DNA of 6,353 nt from the NCBI GenBank assembly GCA_003453835.1, contig DMMN01000282.1, forward strand, positions 13,081 to 19,433, given 5' to 3'. A model generated the notes under the pieces. It saw only the letters and a program-made list of their open reading frames with translations. It was not told the origin of the DNA and made no database searches. The position numbers were made by a program, and so were the translations under genes. The stretch comes from Bacteroidota bacterium. GTDB taxonomy: Bacteria > Bacteroidota > Ignavibacteria > UBA10030. This document shows positions 6,244 to 6,353 of the stretch, piece after piece (the first letter of the stretch is position 1; each line of letters opens with the position of its first letter).

Positions 6244-6292
6244 TCCCTGCAGCAAGGACTCCATCCCATCAAGTTGAGGCTTTCGTAGGAAT

Positions 6293-6327
6293 AAAAAAGG
6301 GTCGGATTCATCATCCGACCCTTTTTT
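6293..6327. terminator. symmetrical intrinsic terminator
   Basis: GGGTCGGAT (6299-6307) pairs perfectly with ATCCGACCC (6313-6321) around TCATC. It is flanked by AAAAAA (6293-6298) and TTTTTT (6322-6327), giving a possible 15-bp stem. The T tract follows the stem on both strands, so it can act in both directions. It begins 49 bases after the stop of the outer-membrane protein gene. TAG on the minus strand at 6351-6353 would suit the stop of a convergent gene to the right, but that gene lies outside the window. Confidence 0.93.
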
Positions 6328-6353
6328 GTTGCTGAGGCAGAATCCTCCTTCTA

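Noticed and set aside
4792..6264. A 490-codon open frame on the minus strand opposite the outer-membrane protein gene
   Set aside because: It is antisense to a gene with a signal peptide, ribosome site and family motifs. Its translation has no recognisable domain, and it stays open because of the codon use of the sense gene.
1..6353. Search for CRISPR arrays, tRNA or rRNA genes, insertion-sequence ends, toxin-antitoxin or defence genes
   Set aside because: No repeat-spacer pattern, cloverleaf, transposase motif or small two-gene module was seen. All sizeable genes belong to metabolic, transport or envelope families.

Overview
The window comes from a moderately GC-rich bacterium with an outer membrane. 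One gene encodes an exported beta-barrel protein ending in phenylalanine, and another encodes an aminopeptidase with a signal peptide. The barrel architecture (bactofilin-like beta-helix plus Omp85-type barrel), the KtrB-like transporter with a long hydrophobic N-terminal extension, and the dispersed-looking TTCG-type repeats fit the Bacteroidota/Chlorobi/Ignavibacteria (FCB) part of the tree. This placement is inference from protein style only, because no marker gene is present.

Layout. Bases 1-349 carry no convincing complete gene. They hold reading frames that may be the tail of a gene starting outside the window, two small clusters of 10-bp-period repeats and a bulged hairpin. From 350 to 4373 three genes run on the minus strand in the transcription order pdxJ, a secreted Xaa-Pro aminopeptidase (pepP-like), then a TrkH/KtrB potassium transporter. 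The pdxJ-pepP gap is 83 bp. The pepP stop and trkH start overlap as ATGA, so the set is probably one operon. A divergent intergenic region (4374-4563) carries a good sigma70-like promoter for the operon and leads to a plus-strand gene at 4564-6243. That gene encodes an outer-membrane beta-barrel protein with a bactofilin-like N-terminal beta-helix. A symmetrical intrinsic terminator (6293-6327) follows it and could also serve a convergent gene to the right.

How the genes work together. PdxJ makes pyridoxine 5'-phosphate (vitamin B6 synthesis), the aminopeptidase trims proline-containing peptides outside the cytoplasm, and TrkH/KtrB imports potassium. These roles do not form an obvious pathway, and the grouping looks like a housekeeping operon of mixed function. 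The most unusual item is the outer-membrane protein. It combines a polymer-forming-type repeat with an Omp85-like barrel, has no recognisable POTRA domains, and its L6 'RGF' motif is altered to H-A-F. I found no defence system, CRISPR array, RNA gene, insertion sequence or phage gene.
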